This document shows positions 26,424 through 35,091 of a stretch of 64,000 nucleotides of DNA, piece after piece. Origin of the DNA: Halorientalis persicus. GTDB lineage: Archaea > Halobacteriota > Halobacteria > Halobacteriales > Haloarculaceae. Both the position numbers and the translations under genes were made by a program. The notes beneath the pieces are model-generated. The model was not told where the DNA came from. It saw only the letters and a list, made by a program, of their open reading frames with translations, and did no database searches. Each line of letters starts with the position of its first letter. The stretch's first letter is position 1. The stretch spans positions 62,001-126,000 of the forward strand of contig NZ_FOCX01000006.1 in NCBI RefSeq assembly GCF_900110215.1, read 5' to 3'.

Positions 26424-28298
26424 TCACTCGGGTGGCGTCGCCGACGCGTTCACTTCGCCGACGTAGTCAGGGTGGATCAGGAAGACGGTCTCCGTTCCGT
26501 AGGTCCGGAGTTCGTAGGTCGCGCTCCAGTACTCGGGGAACTGCTCGCGTGCCTGTGCCTCCTCGTTTTCCTGGTTGTCCTCGTCGTCCTCGTCGTGCGC
26601 GCCGACGATGACGATCGGCGGTTCCGACTCGGCCGCGTCCTCGAGTTCCATGGTGCCGTCGGCACAGCTCACGTCCGCCCCGCTCGTGTTGAAGTACCAC
26701 GGAAGCGGCAGGGAATTGAACCAGTCCGCGCACGCGGGGGCGAGAGTGATTCCACGTTCTTCGTTCGGGACCAACTGGGAGTCCCGCGGGTAGCCGTCGT
26801 AGACGAAGTCGGTCGTGGCGTTGGTCCCGCGGTCGACGAAGAAGTCGCCGTACAGCAACACGTCGGTCCCCTCGTTGGCGGCGGCGGCCATCGCCATGCT
26901 GTCCAGCGCTGGCCGTACGTCGTCGCCCGGCTGTGCGTACTGAACCATGGCGTTCTCGCCCTCCTGAGCCTGCGGGGCGAGGTACACCCCGTACACGCCC
27001 ATGCCGACGACGAAACTGACCGCGACGATCACGACGACCGCGGCCGCCCCCATCCCGACGGGATCGTCGTCGGCGAGCGCGTCCCGCCCCCACCGGAGAA
27101 CGAGTCCCAGCCCGACCGCCGCAGGGATCGCCAGCGGCACCACCGCGTGAAGCGCCGCCCACGGGGCCTGAATGTCGGTGACGATGGGGTAGCCCAGGAC
27201 GGAGACGAATCCACAGTAAAAGGAGAACGCCACGAGATCTCGCGGTCGCTCCCCGGCGTAGCGGTCGACGACGAATCCAATCACCGCGAAGACGACGAGC
27301 GCGAGCGCGCCGTACCCGAGCGTTTCGGCGAGGTCCCCGAGGTAGGGGATGTACGCGTGGTCGCTCATCCCGCCGTCGACCCACAGGCCGTAGAACTCCT
27401 TCCACGCGCCGACGGTCGCTCGGTCGACGACGGTGACGAACATCCCGAGGTCTGCCTGGCCGATGGCGTTGTACAGCCCCACGTCGCCAGGGTCGCCGTC
27501 CCGTGGCCCGTAGAAGAAGACCACGATCGCGAAGAACTCGACGACCGCCAGCAGGATCCAGTGGAGCCAGTGCCAGACGCCGTAGATGAACCCGACCAGG
27601 CGGTCCTTGAGGATAGCTGTCCACGCGCGCTCACCCTCGCGTGCGAGGAACAGTCGGTGATCCAGCAGGAGGACGACGGCCCCGATCCAGGTGACCGGGT
27701 AGATAATCGCGTTCTCCTTGGCGGTGAGCGCGAGCGCGACGCCCGCGACGCCCAGGAACAGGTACCGCGCCTGCCGGAAATCGAGCAGGCGGACGAAGGC
27801 GACGACTGCCCCGAACATGAAGAAGGCGACGATGGGGTCGCCTCGCATGAACCGCGAGTAGTACAGCAAGAGCGGGTTGGCGGTCAGAAAGAGCGCGAGC
27901 AGGGCGACCTCGATGTCGCGCAGGCGGTGCCGGAGGCCGAGCGCGGCAAGCGGTGTCAGCCCGCCGAGTAGCGCCACGACTGCCCGCATCCAGAAGTCAC
28001 TGGCTCCGAACAGGCTAAACAGGAGGCCGTTGACGTGGTGGTAGAAGGGGCCGTGGATGATCGCCCGATACGCGTAGTCGCCGGTGTGGACGTACTGGAG
28101 GATCCACCAGCCAACGCGCCCCTCGTCCCAGTGGGCGATGCGCTCGCCGAGGAACAGGAAGCGAGCGAACAGCGCGAACGCGGTGATCCCGGCGACGACC
28201 AGCACGAGGCGGTCGACACCGAACCGCGTGGGGAGGGCGGACTCGGACCCCTGGGCGGCGGATTCCGTCGTGGAATCGTCGTCCTCGACCGTTGCCAT
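26424..28298 (-). CDS. TIGR03663/Agl23-type multi-pass membrane protein
   Basis: The start is the ATG at 28298, about 27 bases from a TATA-like box; an in-frame ATG 15 codons up lies over that box. The 624-residue protein has roughly a dozen helices, with the GT39/ArnT-like early loop (HWDEGRVGWWILQYVHTGDYAYRAIIHGPFYHHVNGLL, residues about 60-100, holding the Asp/Glu pair) and a soluble C-terminal part (about 480-624). It matches the haloarchaeal family called flippase-activity-associated Agl23. A role in transferring or flipping lipid-linked sugars is known only by family association. It stands alone beside purine and riboflavin genes, not in a glycosylation cluster. Confidence 0.8.
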   Translation of the reverse strand: MATVEDDDSTTESAAQGSESALPTRFGVDRLVLVVAGITAFALFARFLFLGERIAHWDEGRVGWWILQYVHTGDYAYRAIIHGPFYHHVNGLLFSLFGASDFWMRAVVALLGGLTPLAALGLRHRLRDIEVALLALFLTANPLLLYYSRFMRGDPIVAFFMFGAVVAFVRLLDFRQARYLFLGVAGVALALTAKENAIIYPVTWIGAVVLLLDHRLFLAREGERAWTAILKDRLVGFIYGVWHWLHWILLAVVEFFAIVVFFYGPRDGDPGDVGLYNAIGQADLGMFVTVVDRATVGAWKEFYGLWVDGGMSDHAYIPYLGDLAETLGYGALALVVFAVIGFVVDRYAGERPRDLVAFSFYCGFVSVLGYPIVTDIQAPWAALHAVVPLAIPAAVGLGLVLRWGRDALADDDPVGMGAAAVVVIVAVSFVVGMGVYGVYLAPQAQEGENAMVQYAQPGDDVRPALDSMAMAAAANEGTDVLLYGDFFVDRGTNATTDFVYDGYPRDSQLVPNEERGITLAPACADWFNSLPLPWYFNTSGADVSCADGTMELEDAAESEPPIVIVGAHDEDDEDNQENEEAQAREQFPEYWSATYELRTYGTETVFLIHPDYVGEVNASATPPE

Positions 28299-28320
28299 TG
28301 TCGATGCAGTCTGTCCGGGG

Positions 28321-28328
28321 ATTAAGAA
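28321..28328 (-). promoter_or_regulatory. TATA-like box for the Agl23-type gene
   Basis: ATTAAGAA on the plus strand reads TTCTTAAT on the minus strand, centred about 27 bases before the ATG at 28298. This fits a leaderless transcript. Confidence 0.55.
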
Positions 28329-28389
28329 CCCTTCTGGTTGCAAACGAGCGGTCCTCGAACTGGAGAGCGGGCCGGCGACCGCCGAACGG

Positions 28390-28399
28390 TATTTCTTTA
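28390..28399 (+). promoter_or_regulatory. TATA-like box for ribH
   Basis: TATTTCTTTA is centred about 29 bases before the ribH ATG at 28424, the spacing expected for a leaderless archaeal gene. Confidence 0.6.
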
Positions 28400-28423
28400 G
28401 GTCGGCGTTGCTATCGCCACCAC

Positions 28424-28825
28424 ATGGTACGGCTCGGACTGGTGGTCGCGGAGTTCAACCGCGACGTCACCGAGGAGATGGAGGCGGCGGCGAAGGCGCG
28501 CGCCGACGAGCTGGACGTGGAGATCGTCGAGACCGTTCACGTCCCCGGCGCGTACGACTCGCCGCTGGCCGCCGACCGGCTGGCACGCCGGGACGACGTG
28601 GACGCCGTGGCGGTCGTCGGCGCGATCAAGTCCGGCGACACCGACCACGATCAGGTGATCGGCAACGCCATGGCCCAGGGGCTGACCGACGTGAGCCTCG
28701 ACCGGGACACGCCCGTGACGCTCGGCGTCACCGGCCCCGGCATGAGCATGGACGAAGCCCGCGCCCGTACCGACTACGGCGCTGCCGCACTGGACGGAGC
28801 CGTCGACCTCGTGGAGGAACTATGA
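28424..28825 (+). CDS. ribH: 6,7-dimethyl-8-ribityllumazine synthase
   Basis: RibH condenses the ribityl-uracil with dihydroxybutanone phosphate to give the riboflavin precursor. The 133-residue archaeal-size protein starts at the ATG at 28424 (MVRLGLVVAEFNRDVTEEM). It has TVHVPGAYDSPLAADRLARR, VGAIKSGDTDHDQVIGNAMAQGL (with the catalytic histidine region) and LGVTGPGMSMDEARARTDYG. The stop overlaps the aminotransferase ATG (ATGA), so the two are one transcript. Confidence 0.95.
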   Translation: MVRLGLVVAEFNRDVTEEMEAAAKARADELDVEIVETVHVPGAYDSPLAADRLARRDDVDAVAVVGAIKSGDTDHDQVIGNAMAQGLTDVSLDRDTPVTLGVTGPGMSMDEARARTDYGAAALDGAVDLVEEL

Positions 28826-29970
28826 CTATGGACTTTGCATCCCGCGTACAACGAGTGGAACCGTCCGCGACCCTCGCGATCAGCAACCTCGCCGCCGAAC
28901 TCGAAGCCGACGGCGTCGACGTCGTCGACCTCTCGGTCGGCGAACCCGACTTCGACACCCCACAGAACGTCAAAGACGCCGGCGAGGACGCACTGGAGGC
29001 CGGCCACACCGGCTACACGTCCTCGAACGGCATCCCCGAACTCAAAGAAGCCATCGCCGCGAAACTCGACGACGACGGCCTCGACCACGACCCCGAGAAC
29101 GTCATCGTCACCCCCGGCGGCAAGCAGGCCCTGTTCGAGATCTTCATGTCCCTGATCGACGACGGGGACGAGGTCTGCCTGCTCGACCCCGCGTGGGTCT
29201 CCTACGAGGCGATGGTCAAGATGGCCGGCGGGACGCTCAGCCGCGTCGACCTCTCGCCCCACGACTTCCAGCTCGAACCTGCCCTCTCCGACCTGGAAGC
29301 GGCCGTCTCGGACGACACCGAACTGCTCGTCGTCAACTCCCCGTCGAACCCGACCGGTGCCGTCTACTCCGACGCCGCCCTCGAAGGGGTCCGCGATCTG
29401 GCCGTCGAACACAACATCACCGTGATCTCCGACGAGATCTACAAGGAGATCACCTACGGCGTCGAGCCCACGAGTCTCGGTACCCTCGACGGCATGGCCG
29501 ACCGGACGATCACGGTCAACGGCTTCTCGAAGGCCTACGCGATGACTGGCTGGCGGCTGGGCTACTTCGCCGGTCCCGAGGAACTGATCGATCAGGCCGG
29601 CAAGCTCCACAGCCACTCCGTGTCCTGTGCCGTGAACTTCGTCCAGCACGCGGGCGTCGAGGCCCTGGAGAACACCGACGAAGCCGTCGTGGAGATGCGC
29701 GACGCCTTCGAGGAACGCCGCGATATGCTCGCGGACCTGTTCGCCGACCACGGCGTGGACGTGCCCGTCGGCGACGGTGCGTTCTACATGATGCTCCCGG
29801 TCGACGACGACGATCAGGCCTGGTGTGAGGGTGCCATCGAGGACGCCCACGTCGCGACGGTGCCCGGGAGCGCGTTCGGCACGCCCGGTTACGCGCGGCT
29901 GTCCTACGCCGCGAGCAAGGAGCGCCTGCGCGAAGGCGTCGAGCGACTGGCAGAGCACGGCTACATCTAA
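28822..29970 (+). CDS. PLP-dependent class I aminotransferase (aspartate-type)
   Basis: The 382-residue protein has the fold-type I aminotransferase layout: VVDLSVGEPDFDTP near the N-terminus, NPSNPTGAVYSDAAL, ISDEIYKEITYG with the PLP-contacting aspartate and tyrosine, and NGFSKAYAMTGWRLGYFAG with the Schiff-base lysine (about residue 237). It would transfer amino groups between aspartate or another amino acid and 2-oxoglutarate. The substrate cannot be told from sequence. The start is the ATG at 28822 overlapping the ribH stop; a second ATG two codons later is an alternative. Confidence 0.92.
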   Translation: MTMDFASRVQRVEPSATLAISNLAAELEADGVDVVDLSVGEPDFDTPQNVKDAGEDALEAGHTGYTSSNGIPELKEAIAAKLDDDGLDHDPENVIVTPGGKQALFEIFMSLIDDGDEVCLLDPAWVSYEAMVKMAGGTLSRVDLSPHDFQLEPALSDLEAAVSDDTELLVVNSPSNPTGAVYSDAALEGVRDLAVEHNITVISDEIYKEITYGVEPTSLGTLDGMADRTITVNGFSKAYAMTGWRLGYFAGPEELIDQAGKLHSHSVSCAVNFVQHAGVEALENTDEAVVEMRDAFEERRDMLADLFADHGVDVPVGDGAFYMMLPVDDDDQAWCEGAIEDAHVATVPGSAFGTPGYARLSYAASKERLREGVERLAEHGYI

Positions 29971-30019
29971 AGAGCAGACCGACCGCCGTTTTCCTGCCGC
30001 AATCGCCCGTCACTGGCGA

Positions 30020-30046
30020 GTGTCTCTCACCTCGTGACGGAGACAC
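30020..30046. terminator. hairpin between convergent genes
   Basis: GTGTCTC (30020-30026) and GAGACAC (30040-30046) form a 7-base stem in the short gap between the aminotransferase and the convergent small membrane protein gene. It may end either transcript. No T-run follows. Confidence 0.35.
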
Positions 30047-30072
30047 GGCAACACATCGGCTACGGTGCTACC

Positions 30073-30462
30073 CTACGTTGCCTCGAGAATCCGAGGCGAG
30101 ATCTCGTAGACCCACAGAAACCCGAAGGCGATCCCGACCGGGAGGAGAGAACTCTGAGCCAGTCCGAGGGTTCCGGCATCCGGTGGTGCGACGAACTGCC
30201 CGAGTATCACCGCAGTCAGACTCCCGACGGCGATCGCACCTGCGACGTTTTCGGTAGTACTGGGACTCTCTGTTCGTGGCCCGATTCGGTCCCGATAGTA
30301 CAGGTACACCAGAACCGCCGGGACGAACACCGTGACGATAGCTGCGATGGTCTCTGCATACACCGCATTCCGATTCGACGCGTCGTAGTGCGTCCAGACT
30401 CCGGTCGACACGCCCGCCAGGAGGAGGGGGAGTACAAATGCGACGGAGCTCAGGGAGATCAT
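30073..30462 (-). CDS. small four-helix membrane protein
   Basis: The 129-residue protein starts at the ATG at 30462 (MISLSSVAFVLPLLLAG); the frame above it is basic and not membrane-like. Hydrophobic segments are at about 3-20, 37-55, 68-88 and 98-120, with a positive YYRDRIGPRTES loop. No family is recognised. The divergent neighbour is a PPOX-type flavoprotein, and the transcript converges on the aminotransferase gene. Confidence 0.65.
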   Translation of the reverse strand: MISLSSVAFVLPLLLAGVSTGVWTHYDASNRNAVYAETIAAIVTVFVPAVLVYLYYRDRIGPRTESPSTTENVAGAIAVGSLTAVILGQFVAPPDAGTLGLAQSSLLPVGIAFGFLWVYEISPRILEAT

Positions 30463-30596
30463 CAATCGACGTTCCTTCCGATGCCGTATCAGTCTTGGTG
30501 GACATTTCGCGAAGCGGAACACGTTTGTTATCGCGATACTCGCTGTGCGTCCCGGATCGGAACCAGATTCAGGTGGCTGCACGTCGAACCGGACGT

Positions 30597-30980
30597 ATGG
30601 CCACCGTCTCCGACGAGGCCGAAGCCCTGCTCACCAGCGAACCGCTCGTCGCCCACCTCGCGACCTGCCGGGACAGCCGGCCCCACGCCGCGCCGATCTG
30701 GTACGTCTACCGCGACGGCCTGATCGAGATCGCGACGACCGGGACGAAACTCGAAAACATCCGCCACAACCCTGCCGTCGCGCTCTCGATTCAGAAGGAC
30801 GAGGACGGTGACCCCAGGTGGGGCATGACCGTCCGCGGGACGGCGGATGTCGTCAAATCAGAGAGCGAGCGCATCAACCGCCGCCTCAACGAGAAGTACG
30901 GCGCTGACGAGGATGCCTGGGATGAGAACACCGGGGTCCGAATCGAAGTGGGGTCGGTCGACTACTGGATCTACGACTGA
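30597..30980 (+). CDS. pyridoxamine-5'-phosphate-oxidase-like flavin-binding protein
   Basis: The start is the ATG at 30597 (MATVSDEAEALL). The 127-residue protein has the split-barrel pattern EPLVAHLATCRDSRPHAAPIWYVYRDGLIEIAT, then TGTKLENIRHNPAVALSIQ and GMTVRGTADVV (about 15-95), and ends in VDYWIYD. Such small proteins bind FMN or F420 (or heme in some families); the true substrate is unknown. The last 50 residues are acidic and short. It ends before a stem-loop at 30999-31015. Confidence 0.85.
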   Translation: MATVSDEAEALLTSEPLVAHLATCRDSRPHAAPIWYVYRDGLIEIATTGTKLENIRHNPAVALSIQKDEDGDPRWGMTVRGTADVVKSESERINRRLNEKYGADEDAWDENTGVRIEVGSVDYWIYD

Positions 30981-30998
30981 AAATGCGTTGTACGCGCA

Positions 30999-31015
30999 GC
31001 GCGGCTTCGCCGCGC
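30999..31015 (+). terminator. strong hairpin after the PPOX-like gene
   Basis: GCGCGGC TTC GCCGCGC forms a 7-base GC-only stem with a 3-base loop, 18 bases after the stop codon. Confidence 0.5.
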
Positions 31016-31044
31016 GAGCGCACGCCGACGAGCGACCAGCGGGA

Positions 31045-31120
31045 GCGAGGAGCGTTTTGTACTAAATTTTGCCCGAGCGAGCGAAGCGAGCGAGGTGTAA
31101 AATTTAGCAGCGCTCCTCGC
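31045..31120. repeat. long interrupted inverted repeat spanning the end of ribL
   Basis: Two nested arm pairs are perfect: GCGAGGAGCG (31045-31054) with CGCTCCTCGC (31111-31120), and CTAAATTTT (31062-31070) with AAAATTTAG (31099-31107). The centre is a GAGCGAGCGAAG-type low-complexity run. The ribL stop codon (31104-31106) lies inside the right arm. Placed between convergent genes, it is probably a two-way terminator or RNA-end structure. Confidence 0.7.
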
Positions 31121-31532
31121 AGATCCGGTCGATGATCTTGCCCGTCGACAGCAGTTCGTCCTCGCGGACTTCCTCGCGACCCGACGCGCGTTCGACCCGG
31201 CAGTCGAGGCCAGCCTCCGCGAGCGCGGCCGCGAGTTCCTCCTCGTCGTGGTGCTGGTCGTAGCCCAGCGCGATTACGTCGGGGTCGATCTCGCGGATCG
31301 GGACGAAGAAATCCTCGGGGTGGCCCACGCGGGCCTCGTCCACGGCGTCCAGCGCGGCCACCATGTCCCGGCGCTGGCGGTTCGAGAGGATCGGTTGCTC
31401 CTTGTGAGTGACGTTCTCCCGGCGGGCGACGATGACGTGGAGTTCGTCCCCCATCCCGGCGGCCGCTTCGAGATAGTGGACGTGACCGGGATGGAGGATG
31501 TCGAAGGTGCCCTGGGCGACGACGGTCGTCAT
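31104..31532 (-). CDS. ribL: FAD synthase (archaeal cytidylyltransferase type)
   Basis: RibL transfers AMP from ATP to FMN to give FAD in archaea. The 142-residue protein has the nucleotidyltransferase motif [18 protein letters not shown] (GTFDxxHxGH), [15 protein letters not shown] and a C-terminal STGKIIDRI in place of the ISSTxI motif. The start overlaps the upstream JAMM gene by ATGA. ribH at 28.4 kb covers an earlier step of the same pathway but is a separate transcript. Confidence 0.93.
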   Translation of the reverse strand: MTTVVAQGTFDILHPGHVHYLEAAAGMGDELHVIVARRENVTHKEQPILSNRQRRDMVAALDAVDEARVGHPEDFFVPIREIDPDVIALGYDQHHDEEELAAALAEAGLDCRVERASGREEVREDELLSTGKIIDRICEERC

Positions 31533-32035
31533 CTGAAGCCCCCGTCGAACTCCTCGTCGCGCAACTCGGCGTCGATGTCCGCCTGGGTGAAATCGAAGAA
31601 CTCCTCCTCGGGGAGGTCGATGTCCAGCACGTCCAGTTTCCGTGGCTCGCCTTCCTGATCGAAGGCCTTCCAGTCGGTCTTGCCGTAGGGCGCGCCGACG
31701 ATGATGTGGACCTTGCCCTTGTTGAACGTCTGGAGGTCGGCGTCGCTCGGGCGGAGGACGCCGTTGGGGTGGGAGTGGACCGAACCGGCCGCGCGCATAT
31801 CGTTCGGAACCATGTTCGTCTTGACGGTGGCGCTGACGGGGTTGGACTCGGTGCCGGGGATGACGAGCACGTCGGTGATGACGGTGCCGTCGCGTTCGAG
31901 GCCGACGTTGCGGGCGCTTTCACCCCGGAGCAGTCCCATGTACTCGTTGGGGTGTGCGTCCTCGGAGGCTTCGAGTGCGAATTCCAGGGCTTGCTCGGCG
32001 ATCCCGAGGATCTCGCCCGACCGGAACAGCCGCAT
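31529..32035 (-). CDS. JAMM/MPN+ metalloprotease (desampylase-like)
   Basis: The 168-residue protein has the full JAMM zinc-binding pattern: a glutamate in [11 protein letters not shown] (about residue 29), then [17 protein letters not shown], which fits HxHx7Sx2D (about 86-100). Archaeal JAMM proteases remove small ubiquitin-like SAMP modifiers from proteins. Haloferax has two, and this one resembles the JAMM2 type by its length and its position next to ribL (from memory). The gene is first of a two-gene transcript and overlaps ribL. Confidence 0.9.
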   Translation of the reverse strand: MRLFRSGEILGIAEQALEFALEASEDAHPNEYMGLLRGESARNVGLERDGTVITDVLVIPGTESNPVSATVKTNMVPNDMRAAGSVHSHPNGVLRPSDADLQTFNKGKVHIIVGAPYGKTDWKAFDQEGEPRKLDVLDIDLPEEEFFDFTQADIDAELRDEEFDGGFR

Positions 32036-32104
32036 GGCTCATTCTCGGGCCGGTTGCCTTCTAAGCGTTCCGGATGCGCGGGCCGACTCGTCAGCGTTTC
32101 CAAA

Positions 32105-32112
32105 GGTTAAAA
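32105..32112 (+). promoter_or_regulatory. TATA-like box before the S1/DHH gene
   Basis: GGTTAAAA is centred about 29 bases before the ATG at 32138, typical for a leaderless haloarchaeal transcript. Confidence 0.55.
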
Positions 32113-32137
32113 CGCGCGAGCGCCGAATCGCAGTCAA

Positions 32138-34042
32138 ATGTCTCCACAAACTCCCGATGACGGGGCGGAGGTCTCCGCCGACGGGGTTCCTACGGTTTAC
32201 GACCTCGCTGACGGCTGTTCGCTGGACGACGTCGAATCCGGCGAGTACTACCACGCGTCGGTCAACGGCGTCGTGGCCTACGGCGTGTTCGTGGACCTCA
32301 CCGACGGCCTCTCCGGCCTCGTGCACGAGTCGAACCTGCTGGGCGACTACGACGTTGGCGACGAGTTGCTCGTCGAACTCTCGGAAGTCCGCGAGGACGG
32401 CGACGTGAGTTTCGAGGAAGTCGAACTGGCCGACTACGAGACCGACCGCGTCGACGCCGGCGAGTCGGTCGCCGTCGCCGACCTCGAAGACGCCGTCGGT
32501 TCGACGGTCACGCTGGATGGGGAAGTCGTCCAGATCAAACAGACCGGTGGTCCCACCATCTTCCACGTCCGCGACGAGTCCGGCGTGGTCCCCTGTGCGG
32601 CCTTCGAGGAAGCCGGCGTCAGGGCCTACCCCGAGATCGAACTCGACGACGTGGTCCGGCTCACTGGCCGGGTCGAGATGCGCGAAGCCGCCGTCCAGAT
32701 CGAGGTCGACAGTCTGGAGCGCTACGAGGGTGAGGCCGCCGACGAGGCACGCGAACGACTCGACGACGCGCTCGACGAGTACGCCGAACCCAACGCCGTC
32801 GAGCCCATGGTCGAGTGGGACGCCTTCGAGAAACTCCGACCCGACCTCGAACGGGTCGCCCGTCGGCTCCGCGAGGCAGTGCTCGAAGGCCGGCCGATCC
32901 GGATGCGCCACCACGCCGACGGCGACGGCCTCTGTGCGTCGGTGCCCCTCCAGCTCGCGCTGGAACGGTTCATCAGCGAGCACCACCACGACCCCGACGC
33001 GCCCCGGCACCTGCTCAAGCGGCTCCCGAGCAAGGCTCCCTTCTACGAGATGGAGGACGTGACCCGTGACCTCAACTTCGCGCTGGAGAATCGCAAGCGT
33101 CACGGGCAGAAGCTCCCGCTCCTGTTGATGCTGGACAACGGGTCGACCGAGGAGGACACGCCGGCGTACCGGAACCTCGCCCACTACGACGTGCCGATCG
33201 TCGTCGTCGACCACCACCACCCGGACCCCGACGCTGTTTCCCCGCTGGTGGACGAACACGTCAACCCCTACCTCCACGACGAGGACTACCGGATCACGAC
33301 GGGCATGATGTCGGTCGAACTCGCGCGGATGATCGACCCGTCGCTCACCGACGAACTCGGCCACGTGCCGGCCGTCGCCGGCCTCGCAGACCGCTCGCAG
33401 GCGGAGGTGATGGACGAGTTCGTCGAACTCGCCGCCGAGAAGGGCTACTCCGAGGCCGACCTCCGGGACGTGGGTGAAGCCCTGGACTACGCCACCCACT
33501 GGCTGAAGTACAACGACGGGCGCGAACTCATCAACGACGCACTGAACGTCGCCTGTGACGATCGGGAGCGTCACGAGGAACTCGTCGACTTCCTGGCCTC
33601 CCGGGCCGAACGCGACGTGGACAAACAGCTCGACGCCGCGATGAGTCACGTCGAACACGAGCGACTGGACAACGACGCCCACCTCTACCGGATCGACGTG
33701 GAGAACTACGCCCATCGCTTCACCTACCCCGCGCCGGGGAAGACGACGGGCGAGATTCACGACCGGAAAGTCGAGGAGACGGGCGATCCCGTCATCACTA
33801 TCGGCTACGGTCCGGACTTCGCCGTCCTCCGATCCGACGGCGTCCGGCTGGACATCCCGGAGATGGTCGAGGAACTCGTCGACGAGATCGACGGCGGCGG
33901 CGTCTCCGGCGGCGGCCACCTCGTCGTCGGCTCGATCAAGTTCGTCGAGGGGATGCGCGAGGACGTCATCTCGGCGCTGGTCGAAAAGATGGCCGACGCG
34001 GAACTCGACGAGGACCTCGCCGCGACGCTGCCCGACGAGTAA
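32138..34042 (+). CDS. DHH-family phosphoesterase (RecJ-like) with S1 and OB domains
   Basis: The 634-residue protein starts with an S1-like RNA-binding domain (about 30-95; NGVVAYGVFVDLTDGLSGLVHESNL). An OB-fold follows (about 115-205; TVTLDGEVVQIKQTGGPTIFHVRD), then a DHH phosphoesterase domain. Catalytic motifs are intact: RHHADGDGLCAS (about 265), LLMLDNGS (about 330), VVVDHHHPDPD (about 357) and GLADRSQ. The C-terminal DHHA1-like part ends in VSGGGHLVVG (about 588). It should hydrolyse single-stranded nucleic acid or oligonucleotides. It corresponds to one of several RecJ-like proteins of haloarchaea. A second, degenerate relative lies at 48368-49531. Confidence 0.9.
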   Translation: MSPQTPDDGAEVSADGVPTVYDLADGCSLDDVESGEYYHASVNGVVAYGVFVDLTDGLSGLVHESNLLGDYDVGDELLVELSEVREDGDVSFEEVELADYETDRVDAGESVAVADLEDAVGSTVTLDGEVVQIKQTGGPTIFHVRDESGVVPCAAFEEAGVRAYPEIELDDVVRLTGRVEMREAAVQIEVDSLERYEGEAADEARERLDDALDEYAEPNAVEPMVEWDAFEKLRPDLERVARRLREAVLEGRPIRMRHHADGDGLCASVPLQLALERFISEHHHDPDAPRHLLKRLPSKAPFYEMEDVTRDLNFALENRKRHGQKLPLLLMLDNGSTEEDTPAYRNLAHYDVPIVVVDHHHPDPDAVSPLVDEHVNPYLHDEDYRITTGMMSVELARMIDPSLTDELGHVPAVAGLADRSQAEVMDEFVELAAEKGYSEADLRDVGEALDYATHWLKYNDGRELINDALNVACDDRERHEELVDFLASRAERDVDKQLDAAMSHVEHERLDNDAHLYRIDVENYAHRFTYPAPGKTTGEIHDRKVEETGDPVITIGYGPDFAVLRSDGVRLDIPEMVEELVDEIDGGGVSGGGHLVVGSIKFVEGMREDVISALVEKMADAELDEDLAATLPDE

Positions 34043-34196
34043 CCGCCGCTCGCGATCCCCGAACACGTGATTGGGGCCGGCGTACTCTGTTTCGCTGTCG
34101 ACCGCTACCTGTCATCCAGTGGTTACTGGTGATTTGGACCGGCTTATCCTGGCTACGCGACCCATAACGAAGCGTGGCCGGACGGAACCGCTGACC

Positions 34197-35057
34197 ATGA
34201 CCGACAGCGAGGCCGTCACCGGGACGGACTTATCGAAAAAAGAGCGACTGATCAACGCCTGGATCGCCGTCGGACCGGAGGGGAAGACGACTGATGTGAG
34301 CGACCTCACGGGGTCGTCGCGGGGGTACGCCTCCGATATCAGACGCTCGATGGCGGGCGAGGACGATGACGACGACCTCTCGTTCGAGGAGATCGCTGCC
34401 GCACACGAACCGGAACTGGTCGAGCAGTATCGGTCGGACCTCGCCGCCGACGAGATCGATGGCCGGTGGGTCTTCGCCGACCGCCTCGAACCGGCCGAAT
34501 CCGGTCGGCCTGCGGACGACCCGGAGCCCCCTGAGCCAGCGACTGGCAGTCCAGTCTCTCGGTCCCGGGCTGATCCGACACAGCCCTCAGCGCAGCCACA
34601 GTCGACCGGGAGCCAGCCACCGACGGCCGGCCGAACCGGAGCGTCCCAGCCACCGCAGCAGTCACCCCGACAGCCACCGGCGTCGGATGTACAACCGTCT
34701 CAGCCGAGCGACCAGTCCCAACCCGGCGGGCAGGGAGGGGGTCTACCGTCACAACCGACTGCAGCAGGTCACCCACGGCCACCGGCAGGTCGCGGGCGAA
34801 CCGCGCCCCCGGAGACTCGACGGACGAGCCACCAGCCGGCCGCGGGTCGCCCGAAGCAGCCGGAACCGCCCGGATTGCACGACCAACTCGCAGAACTCGA
34901 CCGCCAACTGTTGGCCCACCAACAGCAGGCGACCGCCGAGTTGAACTCCGTTCCGCAGGGCTCGCAGGCCCAGACCATCGCGATCTCCAAGTACAACCTC
35001 GTCGTCGACCTGCGCGAGTCACTCCGGCAACTGGCGGCTGTCGCACCCGGCCCCTGA
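34197..35057 (+). CDS. haloarchaeal protein with N-terminal helix-turn-helix-like region and Pro/Gln-rich linker
   Basis: The start is the ATG at 34197 (MTDSEAVTGTDLSKKERL). The 286-residue protein has an N-terminal helical region (about 12-95) with a possible winged-helix pattern (KTTDVSDLTGSSRGYASDIRRSM). A low-complexity stretch rich in Pro, Gln, Ser and Gly covers about 100-220, and a C-terminal helical hairpin about 222-283 (LHDQLAELDRQLLAHQQQ, LVVDLRESLRQLAA). No known family is recognised. A TATA-like GGCTTATCC at 34141-34149 would give a short leader. The next gene converges on it. Confidence 0.65.
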   Translation: MTDSEAVTGTDLSKKERLINAWIAVGPEGKTTDVSDLTGSSRGYASDIRRSMAGEDDDDDLSFEEIAAAHEPELVEQYRSDLAADEIDGRWVFADRLEPAESGRPADDPEPPEPATGSPVSRSRADPTQPSAQPQSTGSQPPTAGRTGASQPPQQSPRQPPASDVQPSQPSDQSQPGGQGGGLPSQPTAAGHPRPPAGRGRTAPPETRRTSHQPAAGRPKQPEPPGLHDQLAELDRQLLAHQQQATAELNSVPQGSQAQTIAISKYNLVVDLRESLRQLAAVAPGP

Positions 35058-35091
35058 TTTCCTATCGCGGATATCGGTTTACGCACACCCT

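Noticed and set aside
30034-30723. A 229-residue plus-strand frame across the small membrane protein
   Set aside because: Overlaps two real genes in other frames and has no protein-like pattern.
32039-34066. A 675-residue minus-strand frame over the S1/DHH gene
   Set aside because: Antisense shadow. The sense product has intact S1, OB and DHH motifs.
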